Positions 8,392 to 15,354 of a stretch of DNA of 64,000 bases are shown in pieces. Both the position numbers and the translations under genes were made by a program. Each line of letters begins with the position of its first letter. Positions within the stretch are counted from its first letter, which is position 1. The notes beneath the pieces were generated by a model. It was not told where the DNA came from, did no database searches, and saw only the letters and a program-made list of their open reading frames with translations. The stretch is from QALR01 sp900552255 (lineage in GTDB: Bacteria > Bacillota > Clostridia > Oscillospirales > CAG-272): assembly GCA_048526005.1 (NCBI GenBank), contig DBFVEH010000021.1, forward strand, positions 496,001 through 560,000, written 5' to 3'.

Positions 8392-8700
8392 TCAATGCTG
8401 TAGATAAATGTCGAAATATATCGACTTTAAAATATTTTTCACTATTTTGTCATTTTCAATCAATTCCAAGCAGGTCACATGCTCTTTTACGTCGGTGTCC
8501 GGATATATCTCATACCTTTCATTCTCCTTTTTTCGAACTATTATAGGCGTTAATACTCCATATGTCTTTATGCTTTCCATCAGCTTCTCCATTTCTTCAT
8601 CTTTTTTAACCTGAAAAGGATGATTTGGAAATCCATCAATGTATTTTATCGGTATTACTCTTACTTTTTCTCTTTTTATGTCATATATCTGTTCATCCAT
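8392..8700 (-). pseudogene. ParB-like N-terminal domain, frameshifted remnant
   Basis: The first 70 residues match a ParB/Sulfiredoxin-type domain (VIPIKYIDGFPNHPF, then a YGVLTPIIVRKKEN segment ending in RYEI). The frame then fails: reading 2 bp differently in a TA-repeat (8499-8505 region) restores the expected ISGHRRKRACDLLGID, which contains the diagnostic GHRR box, before a stop. A two-base TA slippage therefore explains the break. The helix-turn-helix and dimerisation domains are absent, so the gene is also truncated. Such proteins are often carried by plasmids and integrative elements, so this marks past mobility of the island. Confidence 0.7.
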
Positions 8701-8703
8701 TTT

Positions 8704-8955
8704 TTAATACTTCCTTTTGAAATAAAGAAAGCCGATCAAATTTCTTTTACTGAAATTCAACCGGCTTTTGCTATATGTACTTTTATCTGATTTACTCTGC
8801 GTCAAGGCCTTTAACAAAAGTTTATTTATTTCCGTCGTATCTTCGCCATTTTCCTTTTGTTTTAGCCTTTTCATATTTAGCATTGCGATCATCAGCCTAT
8901 AATCAAAATCATCAAGCACAAGGCTGTATATATACTCATACTCTTTCTTTTTCAT
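8704..8955 (-). CDS. Unknown small protein of mobile-element type
   Basis: The 83-residue basic protein (MKKKEYEYIYSLVLDDF start, Lys/Arg-rich end) lies 3 bp upstream of the ParB remnant and appears to be its operon partner. GGAGG lies shortly before the ATG. I recognise no domain. Location beside a ParB fragment suggests a plasmid or integrative-element origin, but this is inference. Confidence 0.5.
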   Translation of the reverse strand: MKKKEYEYIYSLVLDDFDYRLMIAMLNMKRLKQKENGEDTTEINKLLLKALTQSKSDKSTYSKSRLNFSKRNLIGFLYFKRKY

Positions 8956-9146
8956 ATCCTTGCCTCCTTTTCTTTATATACAATATATCACATTTCATCT
9001 TTTAAATCAAATCTGCAAAAATTATTCTACCGTAAGCTGCAAACAAGCAAAATTCTGTTTTTTACTCCCTATTTTATGGTTTACAGCTCATCGCCCGCAT
9101 TTTTCTCAAAATCAAAATTTTTTATGTCTTTTTCTCTTTTCTAAAA

Positions 9147-9180
9147 ACAAAAAACCCTTGAAAACATAGTGTTTACAAGG
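9147..9180 (-). terminator. Terminator of the tRNA pair
   Basis: On the minus strand a hairpin pairs 9171-9180 with 9156-9165 (one mismatch in 10) around a 5-nt loop and is followed by a T-rich run. It ends the tRNA-Met/tRNA-Trp transcript. A T-run on the other side makes it bidirectional in form. Confidence 0.75.
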
Positions 9181-9187
9181 TTTTTTT

Positions 9188-9263
9188 TGGCAGGGGCAGT
9201 AGGATTCGAACCCACGACAAACGGTTTTGGAGACCGCTGCTCTACCAGCTGAACTATACCCCT
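9188..9263 (-). tRNA. tRNA-Trp(CCA)
   Basis: A complete cloverleaf is readable on the minus strand: acceptor AGGGGTA/TGCCCCT, anticodon loop CTCCAAA (anticodon CCA), T-arm GGTTCGAATCC, and an encoded CCA tail at 9188-9190. Its 3' end faces the AT-rich accessory island, a common integration point for mobile elements. Confidence 0.95.
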
Positions 9264-9287
9264 ATTCAATTACGGCGGACAAGCCTT

Positions 9288-9364
9288 TGGTGGGCCTTTA
9301 GGGACTCGAACCCCAGACCGACCGGTTATGAGCCGGTTGCTCTAACCAACTGAGCTAAAGGCCC
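9288..9364 (-). tRNA. tRNA with CAT anticodon, probably elongator Met
   Basis: The acceptor GGGCCTT/AAGGCCC, D-arm AGCTCAGTTGGTTAGAGC, anticodon loop CTCATAA, T-arm GGTTCGAGTCC and an encoded CCA are all present. CAT also occurs in the Ile2 tRNA whose C34 is modified to lysidine, and this cannot be excluded. It is not an initiator, since the first acceptor pair is matched. Confidence 0.9.
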
Positions 9365-9394
9365 TCACGGATTCTTGCCGCAGTCGCAGGAAAC

Positions 9395-9423
9395 ATTGTA
9401 TCACGGCAAATCCTTTTTGTCAA
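9395..9423 (-). promoter_or_regulatory. tRNA operon promoter
   Basis: TTGACA (9418-9423) and TACAAT (9395-9400) are separated by 17 bp on the minus strand, about 30 bp before the first tRNA. Confidence 0.75.
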
Positions 9424-9458
9424 TATTTTTTTCGGTTTTCTCCGATTATTTTTCACCC

Positions 9459-9487
9459 TTGACTTTTTCAAAATCTGTTGATAAAAT
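9459..9487 (+). promoter_or_regulatory. bioY promoter
   Basis: TTGACT (9459-9464), a 17-bp spacer and TAAAAT (9482-9487) lie 35 bp before bioY. I see no BirA operator palindrome that I can support. Confidence 0.7.
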
Positions 9488-9521
9488 ATCAGAGAAATCT
9501 CAAAAAAGGAACATAACAGAT

Positions 9522-10046
9522 ATGCGCAGACATTATATCCTGAAAATCGTCCAAACCGCGATGATGACGGCGATTCTTGCGGTACTCGCTCAAATCGCCA
9601 TTCCCACCCCATGGAATGTTCCCTTTACTCTGCAAACCTTCGGCGTGGCGCTTTGCGCCTATTTTCTCGGACCTTGGTACGGAACGGCTTCCATCCTCGT
9701 ATATATCGCGCTCGGCGCGGCCGGTGCTCCGGTCTTTTCCGGACTGAAAGGCTCTGTCGGCGCACTTGTAGGCATGACCGGCGGCTACATATTCGGTTTT
9801 ATTTTAATGGTCCTGCTCTGTGGGCTTGTGTGGAAAACGAAAAACATCCCCGCACTCGTTTTTGCTTCCGCCGCCGGGCTTCTGCTTTGTCATCTCCTCG
9901 GCGCGATATGGTTTTCCATCGTCGGCGATACTACAATTTGGTACGCGCTTTCCGTCGCTTCCCTGCCGTATCTCCTCAAAGACGTCGTTTCCATTGTCGG
10001 CGCTTATTTTCTCGCCAAGAAGCTCCGAAAGCATATCCATGATTGA
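9522..10046 (+). CDS. bioY: BioY biotin transporter S component
   Basis: The 174-residue protein starts at 9522 after AAAGGA. It has six hydrophobic segments and BioY hallmarks: PWNVPFTLQTFGVALC near the start, YIALGAAGAPVFSG, GGYIFGFIL, and a C-terminal LPYLLKDVVSI segment. BioY binds biotin in the membrane and is energised by a shared ECF module (two ATPases and EcfT), which is not in this window. The gene stands alone between the tRNA promoter and an unrelated gene, suggesting the cell imports biotin rather than relying on linked synthesis genes. Confidence 0.92.
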   Translation: MRRHYILKIVQTAMMTAILAVLAQIAIPTPWNVPFTLQTFGVALCAYFLGPWYGTASILVYIALGAAGAPVFSGLKGSVGALVGMTGGYIFGFILMVLLCGLVWKTKNIPALVFASAAGLLLCHLLGAIWFSIVGDTTIWYALSVASLPYLLKDVVSIVGAYFLAKKLRKHIHD

Positions 10047-10079
10047 AAACCGCAGGCCGGCATTCCCGACAAAATCATC

Positions 10080-10108
10080 TTGACACAGCGTTCCACAGGG
10101 CGTATAAT
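10080..10108 (+). promoter_or_regulatory. Promoter for the acyltransferase-fold gene
   Basis: TTGACA (10080-10085), 17 bp, TATAAT (10103-10108). The transcript would have a leader of about 115 nt before the ATG at 10232. Confidence 0.75.
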
Positions 10109-10231
10109 GTTTTTGAGCATTTTCAGAATCCCTTTTTGAAAGACAGATAACCGTGTCCCTCGGAGGCTGCCATATGTGATGCAGCTACAGCAAAGGCAAT
10201 CGATTCCATGACGGAAAGGATAGAAGTTATT

Positions 10232-11179
10232 ATGAGAGCAGACGGAAAAAGAGTCAAAAATGTAGATCCGATGTATACGCTGGCGCCGTATTTCATGCGC
10301 ACCCGTTCCGATGCGCAGAATGCGATCACCGTTACCGTTCCCTATGAAAGCGTGCATAATTATGTCATCGACGCGAGAAAGAAAGGCTTCCGTGTCAGTC
10401 ATTTGACAGTCGTCATGGCGGCGCTGGTGCGTACTTTTTCACAATTTCCTCAGCTGAACCGTTTTGTCGTCAACAGCAAAATTTATGCGCATAACGAGCT
10501 GAAAATCGCGATGGTCGTCCTTCGTCCCTCCGACAATAACCCTTCCATGAGCAAGATGAAATTCGATTTGTACGACACCATATACGATGTAAACGATAAG
10601 ATCGAAGCTTTCATCGCGGAAAACAATAAATCCTCAAGCAGCACCAATACGGATAAGCTTTTCGGCGTGCTCCTCAACTGCGGCCCCCTGATGCGCTTTA
10701 TTCTCTGGTTTCTGCGTCTTCTCGACCGGCACGGCTGGCTCCCGAAGTTTGTGACCGACCTCAGTCCTTTTCATGGAAGCGCGGTATTTACCAACCTCGC
10801 CAGCATCCGCACCAACCACATTTATCACCATGTATATGATTTCGGTACAATGGGCATGGTCATCGCGATGGGAAACAACATCGAGACGCCGAAAACAAAA
10901 GCCGGCAATATCGTGATGGAAAAGGAGATTCCTTTCGGCATCGTGATGGACGAGCGTATTGCGGACGGACATTATTATGCCACCGCGTTCGCGGCCATGG
11001 AAAAATATCTGAGAGATCCCTCCGTTTTGGAGCAGCCGCCGGAGACGGTCAACGTCGATTTCGAGTTTGAGACCCTGTCCGAACGCTTCAAGACCGAGAA
11101 AACCAAGCAAAAAGAAGCCAAAAAAGCGGAAAAAGCGAGAAAAAAAGCCGAGAAAAAGGAAAAAGAGTCCCAAAAATAA
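10232..11179 (+). CDS. 2-oxoacid dehydrogenase E2-like acyltransferase domain protein, no catalytic His
   Basis: The 315-residue protein has the chloramphenicol-acetyltransferase/E2 fold: SHLTVVMAALVRTFSQFPQLNRF in the middle and the end motif DERIADGHYYATAF. Genuine E2 enzymes have D-H-R-x-x-D-G there, with His catalytic. Here Glu replaces His, so classical acyl transfer is doubtful. There is no lipoyl domain or E1/E3 partner nearby. The C-terminus is a charged Lys/Glu/Ala coil of about 30 residues. GAAAGGA precedes the chosen ATG, and an upstream ATG at 10208 is possible. A strong terminator follows, so it is monocistronic. Role unknown. Confidence 0.75.
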   Translation: MRADGKRVKNVDPMYTLAPYFMRTRSDAQNAITVTVPYESVHNYVIDARKKGFRVSHLTVVMAALVRTFSQFPQLNRFVVNSKIYAHNELKIAMVVLRPSDNNPSMSKMKFDLYDTIYDVNDKIEAFIAENNKSSSSTNTDKLFGVLLNCGPLMRFILWFLRLLDRHGWLPKFVTDLSPFHGSAVFTNLASIRTNHIYHHVYDFGTMGMVIAMGNNIETPKTKAGNIVMEKEIPFGIVMDERIADGHYYATAFAAMEKYLRDPSVLEQPPETVNVDFEFETLSERFKTEKTKQKEAKKAEKARKKAEKKEKESQK

Positions 11180-11181
11180 AG

Positions 11182-11210
11182 AAAAGGTGCTGAAATTCAG
11201 CACCTTTTTC
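11182..11210 (+). terminator. Intrinsic terminator
   Basis: GGTGCTGA/TCAGCACC with a 3-nt loop followed by TTTTT, immediately after the E2-like gene. Confidence 0.9.
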
Positions 11211-11227
11211 ACTGTTATATTTCCCTC

Positions 11228-11716
11228 TTATGCAAGTCCCATCGGCTTTTTATACCGACTTATAAGCATATGCAGCAGCACGCCGAGCACGCCGCAGGTC
11301 ACGACCTCTCCGATCCCGACCGTCAGCATAAGATATGGGATCATGTCCTCGACTCCATACGCATATTTCAATACAAACGGCACAATCAGGGTGTTTGCCA
11401 AAATCGGCGGAATTACCGCGAGATACTTGTTGCGGCGCAGAAGATATGTACCGACAGCGCCGATCAGCGTCGCGATAGGCCCGAACAAGATATCCCAAAA
11501 AACGCAGCCCGTCAGGATGTTGGACAGCAGACAGCCGATATACAATCCCGGGATCGCCGCCGGCGTGAAGCACGCCATAATGCAGAGCGCCTCGGAAAGA
11601 CGGAACTGGATCACCCCGCTCGCAAGTCCCAGCAGGGAGGCGAGATAAGTCAGCAGCACATACAGAGCGGCGATGATCGCGCCCCATGTCAGGTAACGAA
11701 TGCTCTTGTTTTCCAT
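11228..11716 (-). CDS. queT: QueT queuosine-precursor transporter S component
   Basis: The 162-residue membrane protein matches the QueT ECF substrate-binding component: WGAIIAALYVLLTYL, then FRLSEALCIMACFTPAAIPGL and GCLLSNILTGCVFWDILFG. QueT imports a queuosine precursor, which is used to modify tRNA wobble positions. A preQ1-I riboswitch directly upstream overlaps the ribosome binding site and confirms the substrate class. ATP-driving ECF subunits are elsewhere, as for bioY. Confidence 0.92.
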   Translation of the reverse strand: MENKSIRYLTWGAIIAALYVLLTYLASLLGLASGVIQFRLSEALCIMACFTPAAIPGLYIGCLLSNILTGCVFWDILFGPIATLIGAVGTYLLRRNKYLAVIPPILANTLIVPFVLKYAYGVEDMIPYLMLTVGIGEVVTCGVLGVLLHMLISRYKKPMGLA

Positions 11717-11726
11717 GATTTTAATT

Positions 11727-11770
11727 CTCCTTAGTTTTGTTTTAAGTGAGGATGGTTACGAACTCACTGC
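11727..11770 (-). promoter_or_regulatory. preQ1-I riboswitch controlling queT
   Basis: The minus-strand leader folds as a GTGAG/CTCAC stem with the loop TTCGTAACCATC, followed by an A-rich tail ending ACTAAGGAG. This matches the preQ1-I layout (short stem, C-rich loop, A-rich tail pairing back as a pseudoknot). The tail contains the Shine-Dalgarno GGAG of queT, so ligand binding should block translation. Confidence 0.85.
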
Positions 11771-11775
11771 GGGCT

Positions 11776-11803
11776 ATTATATCATAAATTCAGAAAAATA
11801 CAA
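11776..11803 (-). promoter_or_regulatory. queT promoter
   Basis: TTGTAT (11798-11803), 16 bp, TATAAT (11776-11781) on the minus strand. Transcription would start at the beginning of the preQ1 aptamer. Confidence 0.7.
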
Positions 11804-11814
11804 GAGGGATACGC

Positions 11815-11847
11815 AAAGAAAAAGACGTCCGCGACGTCTTTTTCTTT
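11815..11847. terminator. Bidirectional terminator
   Basis: AAAGAAAAAGACGTC and its complement flank a 3-nt loop (centre 11830-11832), with A/T runs on both sides. It separates queT's promoter from the TM2 gene remnant. Confidence 0.75.
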
Positions 11848-11861
11848 GTGCTGTTCTGTAA

Positions 11862-12056
11862 TCAAAAGACCCTTTTTATCTTTCGCCTTTCCGCAGAGAA
11901 TGACAATGAAGTAAACTTAGTGCCGAGCCCGAGAACACCGCCGGTCAGAAGCCATAAAATCCCCGTGCCGAGCTTCCCCATGTAAAATCTGTGAATCCTA
12001 AGGCCGCCCAAGAAAAAGCACAGAAGTGCCGCCGTCATTTTTGATTTTTCAGACAT
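11862..12056 (-). pseudogene. TM2-domain protein with C-terminal frameshift
   Basis: The first 46 residues are a good TM2 domain: ALLCFFLGGLRIHRFYMGK, then LGTGILWLLTGGVLGLG, a two-helix hairpin found in small membrane proteins of unknown function. The family's second helix should follow, but the frame gives KFTSLSFSAERRK. Adding one base near 11915 (in the AAGTTTAC stretch read on the minus strand) restores KVYFIVILCGKAKDKKG, which fits the family. I therefore read it as a one-base deletion. A sequencing error is the alternative. Confidence 0.6.
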
Positions 12057-12126
12057 GTCTTTATCCCTTTCCCGTCATAATGTCAAAAAGAAATTTGATA
12101 AATTTTCGGGAAAGGAGAATTTGAGC

Positions 12127-12339
12127 ATGACGGGACTGAAGGGTCTGCGGGAAATCCGTCGGAAAAAGGGATACGGCCAATTAAAAGCAGCGATGGAGCT
12201 CTGCATCAGCCGTGAAGCGCTGTCCTATTATGAGAACGGGAAAAGAAGTCCGGATATTGACATGCTCGTAAAACTCTCCGAATATTTTCATGTATCCATC
12301 GATTATCTGATTACGGGAAAAGAATTTCAGCCAAAATAA
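12127..12339 (+). CDS. XRE-family helix-turn-helix regulator
   Basis: The 70-residue protein is a single Cro/CI HTH domain: LREIRRKKGYGQLKAAMEL, then SREALSYYENGKRSPDIDM and LSEYFHVSIDYLI. GGAGAATTTGAGC precedes the ATG at 12127. It has no ligand or protease domain and sits alone between two terminators, divergent from the TM2 remnant. Its target is not evident, although close divergence from the TM2 gene suggests that gene as one possibility. Confidence 0.85.
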   Translation: MTGLKGLREIRRKKGYGQLKAAMELCISREALSYYENGKRSPDIDMLVKLSEYFHVSIDYLITGKEFQPK

Positions 12340-12340
12340 A

Positions 12341-12365
12341 GGAGCGGAAGCTTCCGCTCCTTTTT
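12341..12365. terminator. Terminator between convergent genes
   Basis: A 20-bp perfect palindrome GGAGCGGAAGCTTCCGCTCC (12341-12360) is followed by TTTTT. It serves the XRE gene and possibly the convergent CNNM gene. Confidence 0.9.
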
Positions 12366-12390
12366 CAATATCGCCCTACTTTGGATAAAA

Positions 12391-13713
12391 TCAATCCTCA
12401 TCGGCCGTTTCTGTTGTTTCCTTTTCTTTTTTCCGTACGACCGTGCTCTCGATTCTGTGATCCTCCACCGAAACGACTTGTATTTCCAGATCATCGGTCT
12501 CAAGCTCAAGGGTCGTGCCGTCGTCCGGCACGGCGCCGAGAAGGCCGAAGATATAGCCGCCAAAGGTGTCGCATTCCTCCGTATCAAACGAAAGCTCCAG
12601 CTCCTCGCCGACCTTTTCAAGCGACGCGGCGCCGGCGATACGCCATTCGTTTTCACCGAGCTTTTCAATCTCCAAGGAATATTCCTCATCCTTATCGACA
12701 AGGTCGCCTACCAAAAGCTCAAGCAGATCATGCATGGTCACAACGCCGCTCATTCCGCCGTATTCGTCGATGACGATGGCAAAATAATTGCGGGTTTCTT
12801 TCATGTTTTGGAAAAGCACATCGGCCTTCATGTTTTCCGGAACGAAATACGGCTTTTCCGCCGCTGCGCGGATGACCGCTTCCGGCGTCGAATTGTCCGT
12901 TCTGAAAAATTTCTTGATGTTCAAGATACCGATGACGTCGTCGGTATCTTCGCCGCAGATCGGATAGAAGCTGTGACGGGTCTCGGCGATCGTTTTTTTC
13001 CACTCGGAAAGCGGGTCTTCTTTGTAAAGAACAGTGACATCGCGTCTGTGCGTGCATATCTCGGAAATCGAAATGTCGTCGAACTCGAATACATTCTGGA
13101 TCATCTCGTTTTCCATGCTGTCGATGGTGCCCCGCTCGCTCCCGGTATCGAGCATCATACGGATTTCCTCCTCGGTCACGGCATCCCCTTGCTCGTTAGG
13201 ATCGATATGGAAAAGCCGAAGCAGTCCGTTTGTCGATTTTGTCAGAATCCATACAAACGGCGCAAACACGCAGGAGACGAATTTCAGTATACCGGACATG
13301 CCGAGCGCCATTTTTTCCGCGTTCTTCATCGCAAGCCGCTTCGGTACCAGCTCGCCGAAAACGATGCTGAAATACGAAAGGATCAGCGTAATGACAAACA
13401 CACAGATGGAATTCAGCGTGCTCTCGGAGATGCCGATGCCAAGCCCGACAAGCCATTTTACAAGCGGCTCTGCGAAATTGTCCGCGGCATATGCGCTTCC
13501 GAGAAGTCCCGCAAGCGTGATCGCCACTTGGATCGTCGAAAGAAATTTAGACGGATTTTTGGTCAGAGAAAGCAGTCTCTTCGCTTTTTTATCGCCCTCC
13601 TCCGACAGCTTTTCAAGCTTTGCTTCATTGGTTGAAATGACCGCGATCTCCGCACTCGCAAATACCGCGTTCAAAAAAATAAGTACGATCTGTAATATAA
13701 CTGCGCCTATCAT
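12391..13713 (-). CDS. CNNM/CorC (HlyC) family membrane protein with CBS pair
   Basis: The 440-residue protein has an N-terminal CNNM membrane domain (FLNAVFASAEIAVIST, with FGELVPKRLAM in the third helix), two CBS domains (around 205-330, including FAIVIDEYGGMSGVVTMHDLLE), and the C-terminal CorC/HlyC domain (GGYIFGLLGAVPDDG). Relatives transport or regulate magnesium or cobalt, and the old name hemolysin is misleading. The acidic tail after residue 425 is unremarkable. The gene appears monocistronic. Confidence 0.9.
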   Translation of the reverse strand: MIGAVILQIVLIFLNAVFASAEIAVISTNEAKLEKLSEEGDKKAKRLLSLTKNPSKFLSTIQVAITLAGLLGSAYAADNFAEPLVKWLVGLGIGISESTLNSICVFVITLILSYFSIVFGELVPKRLAMKNAEKMALGMSGILKFVSCVFAPFVWILTKSTNGLLRLFHIDPNEQGDAVTEEEIRMMLDTGSERGTIDSMENEMIQNVFEFDDISISEICTHRRDVTVLYKEDPLSEWKKTIAETRHSFYPICGEDTDDVIGILNIKKFFRTDNSTPEAVIRAAAEKPYFVPENMKADVLFQNMKETRNYFAIVIDEYGGMSGVVTMHDLLELLVGDLVDKDEEYSLEIEKLGENEWRIAGAASLEKVGEELELSFDTEECDTFGGYIFGLLGAVPDDGTTLELETDDLEIQVVSVEDHRIESTVVRKKEKETTETADED

Positions 13714-13780
13714 GGTTCTCCTCTGTTTCTTGATCAGTAATTCTCACTGTTAGTTTCATTGTAATTTTATAAAAATATGC

Positions 13781-13823
13781 AAAAAGGCACAGCCTATGCC
13801 GTCTGCCGGTCATAGGCTATGCC
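13781..13823 (-). terminator. Terminator after the 23-residue sORF
   Basis: GGCATAGCCTATG pairs with CATAGGCTGTGCC across a 12-nt loop on the minus strand and is followed by TTTTT. It lies between the CNNM gene start and the small ORF, showing that a separate short transcript ends here. Confidence 0.8.
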
Positions 13824-13830
13824 CCATTCT

Positions 13831-13902
13831 CTATAAAATCAAATGAAATGTATGTACAGCAAAGTAGTTGTCGTCGTCGTCCGTACTGCCGCCGTCATCC
13901 AT
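13831..13902 (-). CDS. Possible 23-residue Asp-rich peptide
   Basis: The ATG at 13902 opens MDDGGSTDDDDNYFAVH, then six more residues to TAG at 13831, ending 8 bp before a strong terminator. GGAGAG lies 9-11 bp upstream. A second ATG at 13898 in another frame has GGGA at better spacing and encodes a Thr-rich peptide, so the true frame is uncertain. A short transcript ending in its own terminator is clear, the peptide less so. The rest of the 13.9-14.08 kb gap shows nothing else. Confidence 0.35.
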   Translation of the reverse strand: MDDGGSTDDDDNYFAVHTFHLIL

Positions 13903-14077
13903 TCCCTTTCACTCTCCTTTAAAATTATTTTGGATGTATCATATCATAAAAACGGTTCGGTGTCAAGACAAAGCACCGATTATTTATATTTTATTTATAG
14001 ATTCTTCATATTATGCCGCTTCTCCGTAAGCCATACAAAAAATTCATGATTTCCACGCTGAAAATCCTGAAAATAGG

Positions 14078-14106
14078 TTGAATTTATGGGAAATCTATGA
14101 TAAGAT
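14078..14106 (+). promoter_or_regulatory. Promoter of the phosphate transporter operon
   Basis: TTGAAT (14078-14083), 17 bp, TAAGAT (14101-14106). The predicted start near 14113 leaves a leader of about 90 nt and argues against a coding start at 14122. Confidence 0.6.
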
Positions 14107-14205
14107 AAGTAAGAAATATCGTTGATTCAAAGCAAAATCAAGAGATGTCTCCGGCATCCGCAAATCGAAAGGCCGGCAGTTTCCCGCCGGAAAAGGTACC
14201 TCGGT

Positions 14206-15258
14206 TTGGAATTTGAATTTACTTGGTTTATCGAACAGCTCCTCTCAAATCCCGTTCTGTGCGTCACGACGCTTCTCACCTTAGGCGTCATCTTTGTCAA
14301 CGGCTGGACGGACGCGCCAAACGCCATTGCCACCTGCGTCGCCACGAGGGCGATGCCGCCCCGCGCGGCGGTCCTCATGTCCGCCGTATTCAATTTCCTC
14401 GGCGTTTTCGTCATGACGCTCCTCAACTCCACGGTGGCCATGACCATCAAAAACATGGTCGATTTCAACGGAAACAGCAAGGAGGCGACGACCGCGCTCT
14501 GCGCCGCGCTTTTCGCCATCATCGTTTGGGCAACGCTTGCGTGGTACTTCGGGATCCCCACGAGCGAGAGCCATGCGCTGATTGCCGGACTTTCCGGCGC
14601 CGCCATCGCTTTCCATGGCAATTTCGACGGCATCAACGGCGGCGAATGGATCAAGGTGATCTACGGACTCGTGCTTTCCACCGTCCTTGGCTTTTGCAGC
14701 GGCTTTCTCTTCACCAAGCTCACCGAGGCGATTTTCCAAAGGACCGACCGGAGAAAAACCACAGGCTTCTTCAAGGGAGCGCAGATTTTCGGCGGCGCCG
14801 CCATGTCGTTTATGCACGGCGCGCAGGACGGCCAAAAATTTATGGGCGTTATGATCCTCAGCGTCTTTCTCGCCAACGGCAGCGACACGACCGGAGACGT
14901 TGCCCTGCCGATCTGGATGATGGCGCTCTGTTCGGTCGTCATGGCGCTCGGCACCTCGCTCGGCGGCTATAAGATCATCAAATCCGTCGGAATGGATATG
15001 GTCAAGCTCGAAAGCTATCAGGGCTTTTCCGCAGATATCGCAGGCGCTTTCTGTCTCTTATTATCCTCCGTTTTCGGCATCCCCGTCAGCACGACGCATA
15101 CCAAAACGACCGCGATCATGGGCGTCGGCGCGACCAAGCGGCTCTCCGCCATCAATTTCGGCGTCGTGAAGGATATGGTGCTCACATGGGTGCTCACTTT
15201 CCCCGGCTGCGGCCTTATCAGCTTCCTCATGGCAAGACTTTTCATGGCAATTTTTTAA
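14206..15258 (+). CDS. pit: PiT-family inorganic phosphate transporter
   Basis: The 350-residue protein has the two PiT signature repeats: GWTDAPNAIATCVATRAM near the start and FGIPVSTTHTKTTAIMG near the end, with about ten hydrophobic segments and MSFMHGAQDGQKF in the middle. PiT carriers import phosphate (often as metal-phosphate) driven by an ion gradient. I chose the TTG at 14206 with GGAAAAGG before it, because the longer frame from 14122 adds an Arg-rich stretch that starts too near the promoter. The DUF47 gene downstream is the usual partner. Confidence 0.9.
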   Translation: MEFEFTWFIEQLLSNPVLCVTTLLTLGVIFVNGWTDAPNAIATCVATRAMPPRAAVLMSAVFNFLGVFVMTLLNSTVAMTIKNMVDFNGNSKEATTALCAALFAIIVWATLAWYFGIPTSESHALIAGLSGAAIAFHGNFDGINGGEWIKVIYGLVLSTVLGFCSGFLFTKLTEAIFQRTDRRKTTGFFKGAQIFGGAAMSFMHGAQDGQKFMGVMILSVFLANGSDTTGDVALPIWMMALCSVVMALGTSLGGYKIIKSVGMDMVKLESYQGFSADIAGAFCLLLSSVFGIPVSTTHTKTTAIMGVGATKRLSAINFGVVKDMVLTWVLTFPGCGLISFLMARLFMAIF

Positions 15259-15354
15259 ATTTCCTCATATCCTAATTTGAACTGCTTCTCTTTTCAATAT
15301 CAGAGGAGCCAAATATCCCGATTTTTACCCAAAACTTTTTCGGAGGTACAAGCC

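Noticed and set aside
11228..11716. Alternative assignment of QueT as another ECF substrate component
   Set aside because: The preQ1 riboswitch directly upstream and the sequence pattern fit QueT best.
14122..14205. In-frame extension of the phosphate transporter from a TTG at 14122
   Set aside because: It starts within about 10 nt of the predicted transcription start, is Arg-rich, and lacks a ribosome binding site. The TTG at 14206 with GGAAAAGG gives a normal length.
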